This document shows positions 1 to 5,160 of a DNA stretch of 8,770 nucleotides, piece by piece. The stretch's first letter is position 1. Every line of letters begins with the position of its first letter. The notes beneath the pieces were generated by a model that had not been told where the DNA came from, did no database searches, and was given only the letters and a program-made list of their open reading frames with translations. This DNA is from Treponema sp. UBA3649. Lineage in GTDB: Bacteria > Spirochaetota > Spirochaetia > Treponematales > Treponemataceae. The DNA lies in assembly GCA_002373325.1 (NCBI GenBank), contig DFKI01000014.1, positions 1-8,770 on the forward strand, written 5' to 3'. Made by a program: the position numbers and the translations under genes.

Positions 1-79
1 CCTTGCAGTCAAGGCTCATGGCACCGAACGAAACCCGGCTCGCCAGTATTTTTGCCCTTCCTAAAGACACGTATTCCAT
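1..79 (-). CDS. Aldo/keto reductase, N-terminal fragment (cut by window edge)
   Basis: An ATG at 79-77 on the minus strand opens 26 codons that run off the window at position 1. The peptide begins MEYVSLGRAKILASRVSFGA and continues MSLDCK. This matches the usual opening of the aldo/keto reductase superfamily (MEYR-LGKTGLKVS--SFGAMS type), where the first beta strands lead into a conserved G-A/T-M segment. These enzymes are cytoplasmic NAD(P)H-dependent carbonyl reductases; the substrate cannot be inferred. The start lies 16 bp past the glyS stop in the same direction, so the two genes are probably co-transcribed and perhaps translationally coupled. No good Shine-Dalgarno sequence is visible in the gap, which instead holds an 11-bp palindrome (AGCTTTAAGCT, 80-90). 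With only 26 residues the call rests on one motif. Confidence 0.6.
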   Translation of the reverse strand, partial: MEYVSLGRAKILASRVSFGAMSLDCK

Positions 80-95
80 AGCTTTAAGCTGTCAT

Positions 96-1553
96 TTATC
101 TCTGGACTGGCTTGTAGTTTCGGATCGCGTTGTGGAGGAATCCTGAAAGCTCGCTGATTTTCACACGCTCCTGGGCCATGCTGTCTCTGAAACGGACCGT
201 AACAGTGTCGAAGTTGGGGCTGTCCTTGGTAATCGTGTCATAATCGACGGTGATGCAGTACGGAGTTCCAATCTCATCCTGCCTTCTGTATCTCTTTCCC
301 ACGTTTCCGCTCTGGTCGTAGTCGGTCACATACTCTTCCTTCAAAGCAGTCCTGATTTCCTGAGCCTTCTCCGCCATTCCGTCCTTTTTCATAAGGGGAA
401 GGACAGCGACAGTAACAGGTGCAAGCTGCGGATGGAGATGAAGGACAGTGCGGTAATCTTCACTACCCTCTCCACCGACGTTCTCCTCCTCGTAAGCCTC
501 ACAGAGGAATGCAAGGAAGTTGCGGTTGAGTCCCGCGGATGTCTCGATTACATAGGGAGTATAGCTCTTGTTTCCGTCATCCTGGTCCATGTAGCTCATG
601 TCCTTTCCAGAGACCTTTGTGTGCTGGCTCAGGTCAAAGTCAGTGCGGTTGTGGATTCCCTCAATCTCCTCGAATCCGATCGGGAAGTTGTACTGGATGT
701 CGTAAGCGTCCTTCGCATAGTGTGCGAGCTTGTCGTGGTGATGCCAGTTCAGGTTCTTTTCCGCGATTCCGTACTTGAGGTAGAAATTCCAGCGGTCCTT
801 TCTCCAGTTCTGGAAAATCTCGTCATCGGTGCCGGGCTTGCAGAAATATTCCATCTCCATCTGCTCGAACTCACATGTGCGGAAGATAAAGTTCTTGAAG
901 ATAATCTCGTTGCGGAAGGATTTTCCCACCTGAGCGACTCCGAAAGGAATCTTCATGCGGTTTGACTGCACGATGTTCTTGAAGTCGGTAAAGATTCCCT
1001 GGCAGGTCTCGGGGCGGAGGTAAATGAGATGCGCGTCATCGGCGATCGGTCCCTGATGGGTCTTGAACATGAGATTGAACTCGCGGACAGCCGTGTACTT
1101 ACGGTTTGTGCTTCCGCAGGTGGGACAGTTGATGTTCGCATCGATAAAAGCCTTCATCTCCTCGTGGCTCATGGTATCAACAGGCTTTCCGGGATCCTTG
1201 TCAGGATTCTTTCGGACGAAATCCTCAATCAACTGGTCGGCTCTGAAACGGGCCTTACATTCGGTACAGTCAATCATGGGGTCGGAGAAATGCGCGACGT
1301 GACCTGATGCTTCCCATGTCTTATGATGCTGGAAAATGGCGGAATCAAGTCCCACAACGTCGTCATGGAGCTGGGTCATGTAATGCCACCATGCGTTCTG
1401 AATGTTGCGCTTGAATTCCACACCGAGCGGACCATAATCCCAAGCACCGGCCTGTCCTCCGTAGATTTCGCTTGCCTGATAAACAAAACCGCGTCTCTTG
1501 CACAATGAGATGATTTTGTCCAAAGTGCAGGAATGATCAACTTTCTTTTCCAT
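96..1553 (-). CDS. glyS: Glycyl-tRNA synthetase, single-chain alpha2 type
   Basis: This 485-aa class II aminoacyl-tRNA synthetase joins glycine to tRNA-Gly with ATP in the cytoplasm. It is the homodimeric single-chain type, not the two-subunit glyQ/glyS type. Visible landmarks are: the N-terminal GFVYQASEIYGGQAGAWDYGP block (residues 22-42); two CxxC pairs (C96/C99 and C143/C146) that probably bind zinc; the RPETCQGIF block (180-188); class II motif 2 around GKSFRNEI (210-217); motif 3 around ETSAGLNRNF (337-346); and a C-terminal anticodon-binding domain from about 375, with GKRYRRQDEIGTPYC (419-433). The frame stays open 24 codons upstream, but the ATG at 1553 is chosen because AGGAG lies 10 nt before it and homologues start near here. 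Length is close to the bacterial norm of about 460 aa. The gene is divergent from the signalling gene at 1758 and leads into the aldo/keto reductase at 79. Confidence 0.97.
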   Translation of the reverse strand: MEKKVDHSCTLDKIISLCKRRGFVYQASEIYGGQAGAWDYGPLGVEFKRNIQNAWWHYMTQLHDDVVGLDSAIFQHHKTWEASGHVAHFSDPMIDCTECKARFRADQLIEDFVRKNPDKDPGKPVDTMSHEEMKAFIDANINCPTCGSTNRKYTAVREFNLMFKTHQGPIADDAHLIYLRPETCQGIFTDFKNIVQSNRMKIPFGVAQVGKSFRNEIIFKNFIFRTCEFEQMEMEYFCKPGTDDEIFQNWRKDRWNFYLKYGIAEKNLNWHHHDKLAHYAKDAYDIQYNFPIGFEEIEGIHNRTDFDLSQHTKVSGKDMSYMDQDDGNKSYTPYVIETSAGLNRNFLAFLCEAYEEENVGGEGSEDYRTVLHLHPQLAPVTVAVLPLMKKDGMAEKAQEIRTALKEEYVTDYDQSGNVGKRYRRQDEIGTPYCITVDYDTITKDSPNFDTVTVRFRDSMAQERVKISELSGFLHNAIRNYKPVQR

Positions 1554-1563
1554 AATATATACG

Positions 1564-1568
1564 CTCCT
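1564..1568 (-). promoter_or_regulatory. Shine-Dalgarno sequence of glyS
   Basis: AGGAG on the minus strand lies 10 nt upstream of the ATG at 1553. It decides the start of glyS against an in-frame extension of 24 codons, whose residues do not resemble the family. Confidence 0.75.
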
Positions 1569-1615
1569 AAAGTTCCCATGCCGGATCGCAGGGGAAAAAT
1601 TTGCAGATTTCCAAA

Positions 1616-1624
1616 AGCATATCA
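1616..1624 (-). promoter_or_regulatory. Candidate extended -10 of the glyS promoter
   Basis: On the minus strand TGATATGCT (1624 down to 1616) fits an extended -10 (TGN-TATNNT). It would place transcription start near 1609 and give a leader of roughly 55 nt. No convincing -35 is present. This is a weak call made only from sequence similarity. Confidence 0.25.
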
Positions 1625-1654
1625 CAAAATCAGATTAATGGCTAGGGGGGCGGT

Positions 1655-1690
1655 GAGAATTAGAGAGTTGAGAATTGAGGAGTGGGGACT
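1655..1690 (+). repeat. Degenerate heptamer tandem repeat (GAGAATT/GAGGAGT type)
   Basis: The purine-rich run reads as successive 7-mers GAGAATT, (A)GAGAGTT, GAGAATT, GAGGAGT, GGGGACT, one of them with an extra base. It sits in the divergent region between glyS and the signalling gene. Its last 14 bases match the 14 bases at 3663-3676 with one difference, and related 7-mers recur at 8746-8770. No open reading frame uses it. It resembles the short tandemly repeated heptamers seen between genes in some bacterial genomes. Confidence 0.6.
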
Positions 1691-1737
1691 AATTATGGGA
1701 ATTTTCGGGATTGGCTATGGTGTTTTTTTCAAAAGCG

Positions 1738-1746
1738 TGATATAAT
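1738..1746 (+). promoter_or_regulatory. Extended -10 promoter of the signalling gene
   Basis: TGATATAAT combines a perfect TATAAT (1741-1746) with the upstream TG of an extended -10; no good -35 lies 17 bp upstream (TGGTGT at 1718-1723). The -10 ends only 11 bp before the ATG at 1758, so a transcript starting about 7 nt downstream would have a leader of only about 5 nt. If this promoter is used, the mRNA is nearly leaderless. Confidence 0.5.
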
Positions 1747-1757
1747 GGAAAGAAGCT

Positions 1758-3671
1758 ATGATTTTCGGGCGCAAAATAATTGCATTATGCACGGCACAGA
1801 TTAACAAGCCTCTTTGCAGGGATTACCTCGCGACACTCAGCAACAGACTGTCCATGCACGGTTTTTCTGTTCTCGTCTACAACATGTGCGCGAGCCTGTC
1901 CTGGAACGATGCTCATGAATCTCCGGAAGGCGCGGTATATGATTTGATTGAGTGGGAAAAAATCGACATCGCAATCATAATGGACGAGAGGCTAAAGAGC
2001 AGGTCGCTTTCGTTGAAAATCATCGCAAAGGCTGAAAAATACGGAAAGCCCGTCATAATGGTGGACGGAGATTATGACAAGGGAATCAACATAAGATTCG
2101 ACTATGAAAACGGATTTGAGGCCATCACGAGACACGTAATCGAGCACCACAAAAGAAAAAAGGTCTATTTCATGGGAGGAATTCCCGGCAACAGTTTTTC
2201 GGAGACGCGCAAGGAAATCTACCTGAAGGTCATGCGGGAAAATGGACTTGAAGTGAAGGACCACATGATAAGCCACGGATATTTCTGGCCGGGTGGAGCT
2301 CAGGAAGCGGCGATGGCAATCATCTCCTCGGGGGAACTGCCGGATGCCATAATCTGCGCGAACGACATAATGGCCCTCAACACCATGCTCATTCTTCAAA
2401 AATCCGGGATAGAGGTTCCAGACCAGGTGATTGTCACCGGATTCGACGGAATTGACGAAATCTACTTCTCCACTCCCCAGCTCACGTCCTGCATTTGCAA
2501 TTACGAGAAAATCGCGAATCTGACGGCGGACATAATACTCAAAATTTACAAAAATCCGGACGCGCCCAAGCCCGACAAAAAATCCCTTGCGTCGCTCATC
2601 GGAACAGTACACAAGCTTCCCCTTGACGTGATAATCGCTGGTTCATGCGGGTGCTGCGAATCAAGGCTCACACCTCCGAACTATCTGACACAGCTCAACA
2701 ACAGGACCATAACGCTTCCGGATGAAACAAGGTCCATTTTCAGAATCATGGAAACAATGCAGAACGCAAGGACTACAGCGGAGGCATCCGTGAGCATGAA
2801 AAGGGATTCAATCCACTCAATCGACGTAATAGTGAACAAAAGCTACACTTTGTGGAACAATAATCCCGCGCTGAGACATGACGGACCTGTTTTTGAGGAT
2901 GACATGTTCCTTTTTTTCCGCTCGGACGATGAGTATTTCGTGCCTCGTGACATAAAAAAAACCGATATAATGGAAGATTTTAAAACCTTCATACAAAGCG
3001 GCTTCCCCCTGGTCTTCAACGCGCTCGACTACATCAACATACCGTTCGGCTTCGTCTGCTTCCATTTTCCTAATTACAGCGAGCTAAGCTACACGAAGAT
3101 TCCCCTTATCATCACGTCCATAAGAAATGCCATCGGAGGATTCGCGACCATACAGTACCAGAAATACATGTCCAAGCAGATGGAGGAAATCTACAAGATT
3201 GACACTCTCACGGGACTTTTCAACCGTGCTGGATTCGCAAGGAATTTCCGTGACATGCAGGACAGGCTTAAATCTACCGGGGGACACGTCACAGTCATTC
3301 TCTCGGATTTGGACCGACTCAAGAAAATCAACGACATTCACGGACACTCAGCCGGGGACAATGCCATACAGCAGTCAGCACGTGCACTGAAACTCGCATG
3401 TCCTGACGACGCTCTCTGCGTTAGATTCGGCGGTGACGAGCTTCTTGCCGTGATTGAGGGGGACGCCGACACTGACAAGATTAAGGAAAAAATCAACGCG
3501 TACCTTGAAGAATACAACAGCAGCGCGGGCCGTCCATACAAGGTGAGCTCAAGCATTGGAACATACAAAACCACCGGCAAAGACGACATTGATTTCGAGA
3601 CCCTTGTAAAAAAAGCGGATGAGTCCATGTACAAGGAGAAGGAGGAGCATCATAAGATAATGGAGGAGTGA
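1758..3671 (+). CDS. Diguanylate cyclase with N-terminal LacI-type ligand-binding domain
   Basis: This 637-aa protein probably makes cyclic di-GMP from two GTP in response to a small ligand. Residues about 5-290 resemble the ligand-binding domain of LacI/GalR regulators, with VIMVDGDYDKG (99-109), an ICANDIMALN block (199-208) and VIVTGFDGIDE (224-234). There is no helix-turn-helix before it and no signal peptide or membrane segment, so the sensor should be cytoplasmic. A Cys-rich hinge SCGCC (296-300) leads to a middle region (about 320-465) I cannot assign firmly, possibly GAF-like. The GGDEF domain spans about 475-630: IDTLTGLFNR (481-490), metal-site Asp in SDLDRLKKIND (516-526), and the active loop RFGGDELL (556-563). 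The loop is GGDEL rather than GGDEF, but the catalytic Gly-Gly-Asp-Glu is intact. The RxxD inhibitory site is missing: PDDA stands at that position. The ATG at 1758 fits the first beta strand; a weak GGAAAG lies at 1747-1752. Confidence 0.9.
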   Translation: MIFGRKIIALCTAQINKPLCRDYLATLSNRLSMHGFSVLVYNMCASLSWNDAHESPEGAVYDLIEWEKIDIAIIMDERLKSRSLSLKIIAKAEKYGKPVIMVDGDYDKGINIRFDYENGFEAITRHVIEHHKRKKVYFMGGIPGNSFSETRKEIYLKVMRENGLEVKDHMISHGYFWPGGAQEAAMAIISSGELPDAIICANDIMALNTMLILQKSGIEVPDQVIVTGFDGIDEIYFSTPQLTSCICNYEKIANLTADIILKIYKNPDAPKPDKKSLASLIGTVHKLPLDVIIAGSCGCCESRLTPPNYLTQLNNRTITLPDETRSIFRIMETMQNARTTAEASVSMKRDSIHSIDVIVNKSYTLWNNNPALRHDGPVFEDDMFLFFRSDDEYFVPRDIKKTDIMEDFKTFIQSGFPLVFNALDYINIPFGFVCFHFPNYSELSYTKIPLIITSIRNAIGGFATIQYQKYMSKQMEEIYKIDTLTGLFNRAGFARNFRDMQDRLKSTGGHVTVILSDLDRLKKINDIHGHSAGDNAIQQSARALKLACPDDALCVRFGGDELLAVIEGDADTDKIKEKINAYLEEYNSSAGRPYKVSSSIGTYKTTGKDDIDFETLVKKADESMYKEKEEHHKIMEE

Positions 3672-3676
3672 GGACT
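3663..3676 (+). repeat. Heptamer repeat pair across a stop codon
   Basis: GAGGAGT GAGGACT is two tandem 7-mers. The TGA stop of the signalling gene (3669-3671) falls inside the block. It matches 1677-1690 at 13 of 14 positions, so the signalling gene lies between direct copies of the same short repeat. Confidence 0.5.
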
Positions 3677-3773
3677 CGAAAAAGGGGTAAAAATCCTACC
3701 CTCCGGATGCCTGATGGATTAAACCACGACTGATGAAGAGGAGCGCGGATAAAGGATTGCCGTAAATGATTTC

Positions 3774-3818
3774 ATGTCATTGCCGGACTTGATCCGGCAC
3801 GATGCACGGAAATGACAT
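3774..3818. repeat. Palindromic dispersed-type repeat (TGCCGGA-CTTGA-TCCGGCA core)
   Basis: This lies in the 179-bp gap between the signalling gene and the rpn tail (3672-3850), which holds no gene. TGCCGGA (3781-3787) and TCCGGCA (3793-3799) form a perfect 7-bp stem with a 5-nt loop. It is nested inside a second inverted repeat, ATGTCATT (3774-3781) with AATGACAT (3811-3818). The GTCATTGCCGGRCTTGAYCCGGCA pattern resembles short intergenic repeats found in many copies in diverse bacterial genomes. There is no T-run next to the hairpin, so it is not an obvious terminator. Copy number in this genome cannot be seen from one window. Confidence 0.65.
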
Positions 3819-3831
3819 TGTTTCGCAAAAG

Positions 3832-3860
3832 TCGAAATTGGAGTCACTACTTAATTTCGA
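3832..3860 (-). terminator. Stem-loop at the 3' end of the rpn gene, possible terminator
   Basis: TCGAAATT (3832-3839) and AATTTCGA (3853-3860) are a perfect 8-bp inverted repeat with a 13-nt loop. Read on the minus strand, the stem begins inside the last codons of rpn, includes its TAA stop, and is followed by CTTTTGCG. The T-run is short and the stem is AT-rich, so termination is possible but weak. Confidence 0.35.
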
Positions 3861-4081
3861 GCGACACACTCCCCGCTCATAATCCGCTCCTTAATCTGCA
3901 TGACTTGTTCCAACGTAAGACCAATTGCCTGCGATATCTGCTCAGGTGTGATTACGCCCATTCTCAGAAAGTTTTCTGCGGCTTCAATCCTTCCTTCAGC
4001 CCTACCTTCCTCCCTACCTTCCTCTCTACCTTCCTCAAACGCAATGTCCTTTTCTTCATCTATAGTCTGCTGCCACGTCAT
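3851..4081 (-). CDS. Rpn-family C-terminal tail fragment (76 aa)
   Basis: The peptide MTWQQTIDEEKDIAFEEG is followed by four GR-x-EG type repeats (GREEG, GREEG, GRAEG, GRIEA) and a C-terminal helix pair ending in GVITPEQISQAIGLTLEQVM. This is the standard charged tail of Rpn-family transposases; it has no catalytic residues and probably forms helices for self-association. GAGGA (4093-4089) lies 7 nt before the ATG, so the fragment could be translated alone. Upstream in frame, DEEQY looks like original coding sequence before a TGA in repeat copy A. It is either the dead 3' end of a broken gene or a separately translated tail. Confidence 0.6.
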   Translation of the reverse strand: MTWQQTIDEEKDIAFEEGREEGREEGRAEGRIEAAENFLRMGVITPEQISQAIGLTLEQVMQIKERIMSGECVARN

Positions 4082-4096
4082 ATATTGTTCCTCGTC

Positions 4097-4180
4097 GCAA
4101 GCAAAGCTTGCTCTTCAAGTTTTTGTTTGCTCGCAAAGCTCCCATTTTCCACTTCGTGGAAAAACACAAAAACTTGCAAC
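4097..4180. repeat. Palindromic element, copy A
   Basis: The element has three nested or adjacent inverted repeats. The first is GCAAGC-AAA-GCTTGC (4097-4111). The second is an outer pair CAAGTTTTTG (4116-4125) with CAAAAACTTG (4167-4176). Inside that pair is a perfect hairpin TTTTCCAC-TTC-GTGGAAAA (4145-4163). It matches copy B at about 73 of 84 positions with no gaps. It interrupts the rpn gene. Confidence 0.8.
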
Positions 4181-4191
4181 CAAAGTGTTTT

Positions 4192-4215
4192 AAAGCAATT
4201 TTAGTCCATTGCTTT
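4192..4215. repeat. Hairpin in the spacer between the two palindromic elements
   Basis: AAAGCAAT (4192-4199) and ATTGCTTT (4208-4215) are a perfect 8-bp inverted repeat with an 8-nt loop. It lies in the 84-bp spacer between copies A and B, so the whole 4097-4348 stretch is a chain of hairpins. Confidence 0.55.
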
Positions 4216-4264
4216 TCCTCGTCGCTTTCCATTTTAGCATATTCCGAAGCAATAAAAAAGAGCC

Positions 4265-4348
4265 GCAAGCGGAGCTTGCTTAACAAGTTTTTGCTTGGTC
4301 GCACTGCTCCCATTTTCCACTTCGTGGAAAAACTCAAAAACTTGCAGC
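4265..4348. repeat. Palindromic element, copy B
   Basis: It has the same architecture as copy A, shifted by exactly 168 bp: GCAAGC-GGA-GCTTGC (4265-4279), CAAGTTTTTG (4284-4293) with CAAAAACTTG (4335-4344), and the identical inner hairpin TTTTCCAC-TTC-GTGGAAAA (4313-4331). Differences from copy A fall mainly in loops and unpaired segments, while every stem arm is identical. This suggests that the structure is maintained. Confidence 0.8.
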
Positions 4349-4807
4349 CCTATAGTTTAATTTTATTTCATCATCGTCACGGCAAATATTCTCAAAAAAA
4401 TATACCGGGCGTTTTTTCTTGAAGGGGGATTGTAGGCACAGGAAAATCACGTAGGAATCCTTTAGTTTACTGTAATTCTCGCCGTGCGAAAGATTGTCCA
4501 TATCGATTACACTTTGGTAATACCTAGCTCTTTTCGGAAGATTTGTGCTCGTTGTTGTCTGTATCTCGATGTCGAAAATCCGCTTGTCGTCTTTTGCATA
4601 CACGTCGAAGCGGACGCTTTTTGAATCCATGGTCTCCAGCATGGTGCGCTCGACTTGGACCGGCTCCAGTTTTTCAATTTCGATGTTTAGAAGCATTTCC
4701 AAAATCTTTCTGCACAACTCGGGCTCACTTTCCATAATCTTACAGAAAAGAAAATTGTTTGCGAAGGTCAGATCCTCCCACGCCGGGGACTTTTGTAGTT
4801 TTGACAT
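4334..4807 (-). CDS. Rpn-family nuclease, N-terminal fragment (157 aa)
   Basis: The peptide starts MSKLQKSPAWEDLTFANNFL, the usual opening of Rpn/PD-(D/E)XK family transposases. The catalytic fold is visible as RFDVYAKDDKRIFDIEIQTT (about residues 69-88): the Asp of FDVYA and the Glu and Gln of DIEIQ are the expected D-ExQ nuclease residues. RARYYQSVIDMD and the DSYVIFLC strand follow, as in family members. After RDDDEIKLN the sequence departs into YRAASF and stops, because the reading enters palindromic repeat copy B. The ATG at 4807 is preceded by AGGAG with 7-nt spacing, so the fragment is still well placed for translation. The frame is open 21 codons further upstream, but those residues do not look like the family. 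Whether the fragment folds or cuts DNA is unknown. Confidence 0.7.
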   Translation of the reverse strand: MSKLQKSPAWEDLTFANNFLFCKIMESEPELCRKILEMLLNIEIEKLEPVQVERTMLETMDSKSVRFDVYAKDDKRIFDIEIQTTTSTNLPKRARYYQSVIDMDNLSHGENYSKLKDSYVIFLCLQSPFKKKRPVYFFENICRDDDEIKLNYRAASF

Positions 4808-4814
4808 AATGCGG

Positions 4815-4819
4815 CTCCT
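4815..4819 (-). promoter_or_regulatory. Shine-Dalgarno sequence of the rpn fragment
   Basis: AGGAG on the minus strand lies 7 nt before the ATG at 4807 and settles that start. Further upstream is an AT-rich block containing TATTATTATAT that could hold a -10, but no matching -35 is clear. Confidence 0.6.
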
Positions 4820-4978
4820 TTTTTTGGGTCTATATAATAATATTCCCCGATTCCCCGCCACGGTAATCAAAACTGCAAAGTTTTTTATAAAATATTGTTA
4901 TATGGGAAAAATCAAAAAAAACAAGAAATATTTCTTTAACGACAACTTATAAAATTCCTCAAGGCTCAAAACGGTTTT

Positions 4979-4996
4979 CAGTGAAATTTTTCACAG
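4979..4996. promoter_or_regulatory. Second, weaker Rex-like operator
   Basis: CAGTGAAATTTTTCACAG has the 18-bp geometry of a Rex site; its core GTGAAA-TT-TTTCAC is a perfect inverted repeat, while the outer bases depart from the TTGTGAA-N4-TTCACAA consensus at three positions. Its centre is 148 bp upstream of the strong site. The region is AT-rich, so chance is a real alternative. Confidence 0.3.
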
Positions 4997-5004
4997 AAAC
5001 TTAA

Positions 5005-5064
5005 CCAAATCCACCAAAAACCCAAAATTCCTGCCCAAATCCCTCCAAATCCGTCAAAATTCCT
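5005..5064. repeat. C/A-rich degenerate short repeats upstream of the rex promoter
   Basis: The 4808-5160 intergenic region contains no gene I can support. This part holds three exact copies of CCAAATCC (5005, 5035, 5045) and two of CAAAATTCCT (5023, 5055), interleaved with variants. G is almost absent from the plus strand here. The role is unknown. Confidence 0.4.
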
Positions 5065-5075
5065 CCAAAACACCT

Positions 5076-5104
5076 TTGACAATCCCCGCATAAATCGGTA
5101 TATT
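5076..5104 (+). promoter_or_regulatory. Sigma-70 type promoter of rex-serC-serA
   Basis: TTGACA (5076-5081) and TATATT (5099-5104) are separated by 17 bp, a near-consensus housekeeping promoter. Transcription would start near 5111, about 50 nt before the rex start codon and upstream of the Rex operator at 5127-5144. Confidence 0.75.
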
Positions 5105-5126
5105 TTAATCAGAGAAAGCGAAATCT

Positions 5127-5144
5127 TTGTGATTTTTGTCACAA
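5127..5144. promoter_or_regulatory. Rex operator (ROP) in the rex leader
   Basis: TTGTGA-TTTTTG-TCACAA is a perfect 6+6 inverted repeat with the 18-bp layout of known Rex binding sites (TTGTGAA-N4-TTCACAA). It lies downstream of the predicted transcription start and ends 5 bp before the AGGAGG of rex, so bound Rex would block elongation or promoter clearance. This implies autoregulation of rex and the serine genes behind it, with repression relieved when NADH/NAD+ is high. Confidence 0.8.
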
Positions 5145-5149
5145 TCAGC

Positions 5150-5155
5150 AGGAGG
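5150..5155 (+). promoter_or_regulatory. Strong Shine-Dalgarno sequence supporting the TTG start of rex
   Basis: AGGAGG lies 5 nt before TTG at 5161. No in-frame ATG lies at a sensible place in the N-terminal winged-helix region, so TTG is accepted as the start. Confidence 0.75.
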
Positions 5156-5160
5156 CAGCT

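Larger units (their letters stand above)
3851..4807 (-). pseudogene. Rpn-family PD-(D/E)XK nuclease/transposase gene, interrupted
   Basis: The two ends of one gene are present in order and in the same reading frame: the nuclease core (4807-4334) and the GREEG-repeat tail (4081-3851). Between KLN at about 4353 and the tail Met at 4081, the normal remainder of the nuclease domain is absent. It is replaced by about 250 bp of palindromic repeats with four in-frame stops (TGA, TAA, TAA, TGA; one TGA at the same place in each repeat copy). The family comprises recombination-promoting nucleases and putative transposases of roughly 280-330 aa, often present in many divergent copies per genome. The break is an insertion with loss of the original middle, because the spacer does not encode recognisable family sequence in the right frame. 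The two parts are described separately below. Confidence 0.75.

Noticed and set aside
432..965. 177-codon open frame on the plus strand within glyS
   Set aside because: It is antisense to the conserved core of GlyRS; its Val/Leu-rich peptide reflects the opposite-strand codon pattern.
1992..2612. 206-codon open frame on the minus strand
   Set aside because: It lies wholly opposite the LacI/GGDEF gene, whose protein shows clear conserved domains; the antisense peptide has no recognisable motif.
3685..3701. GGGTA...TACCC hairpin after the signalling gene as a terminator
   Set aside because: Only 5 bp and no T-run follows; no convincing terminator for this gene is visible.
4097..4348. Possible CRISPR array
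   Set aside because: Only two copies of a long 84-bp repeat with one 84-bp spacer and no cas genes; the repeat is a multi-hairpin element.
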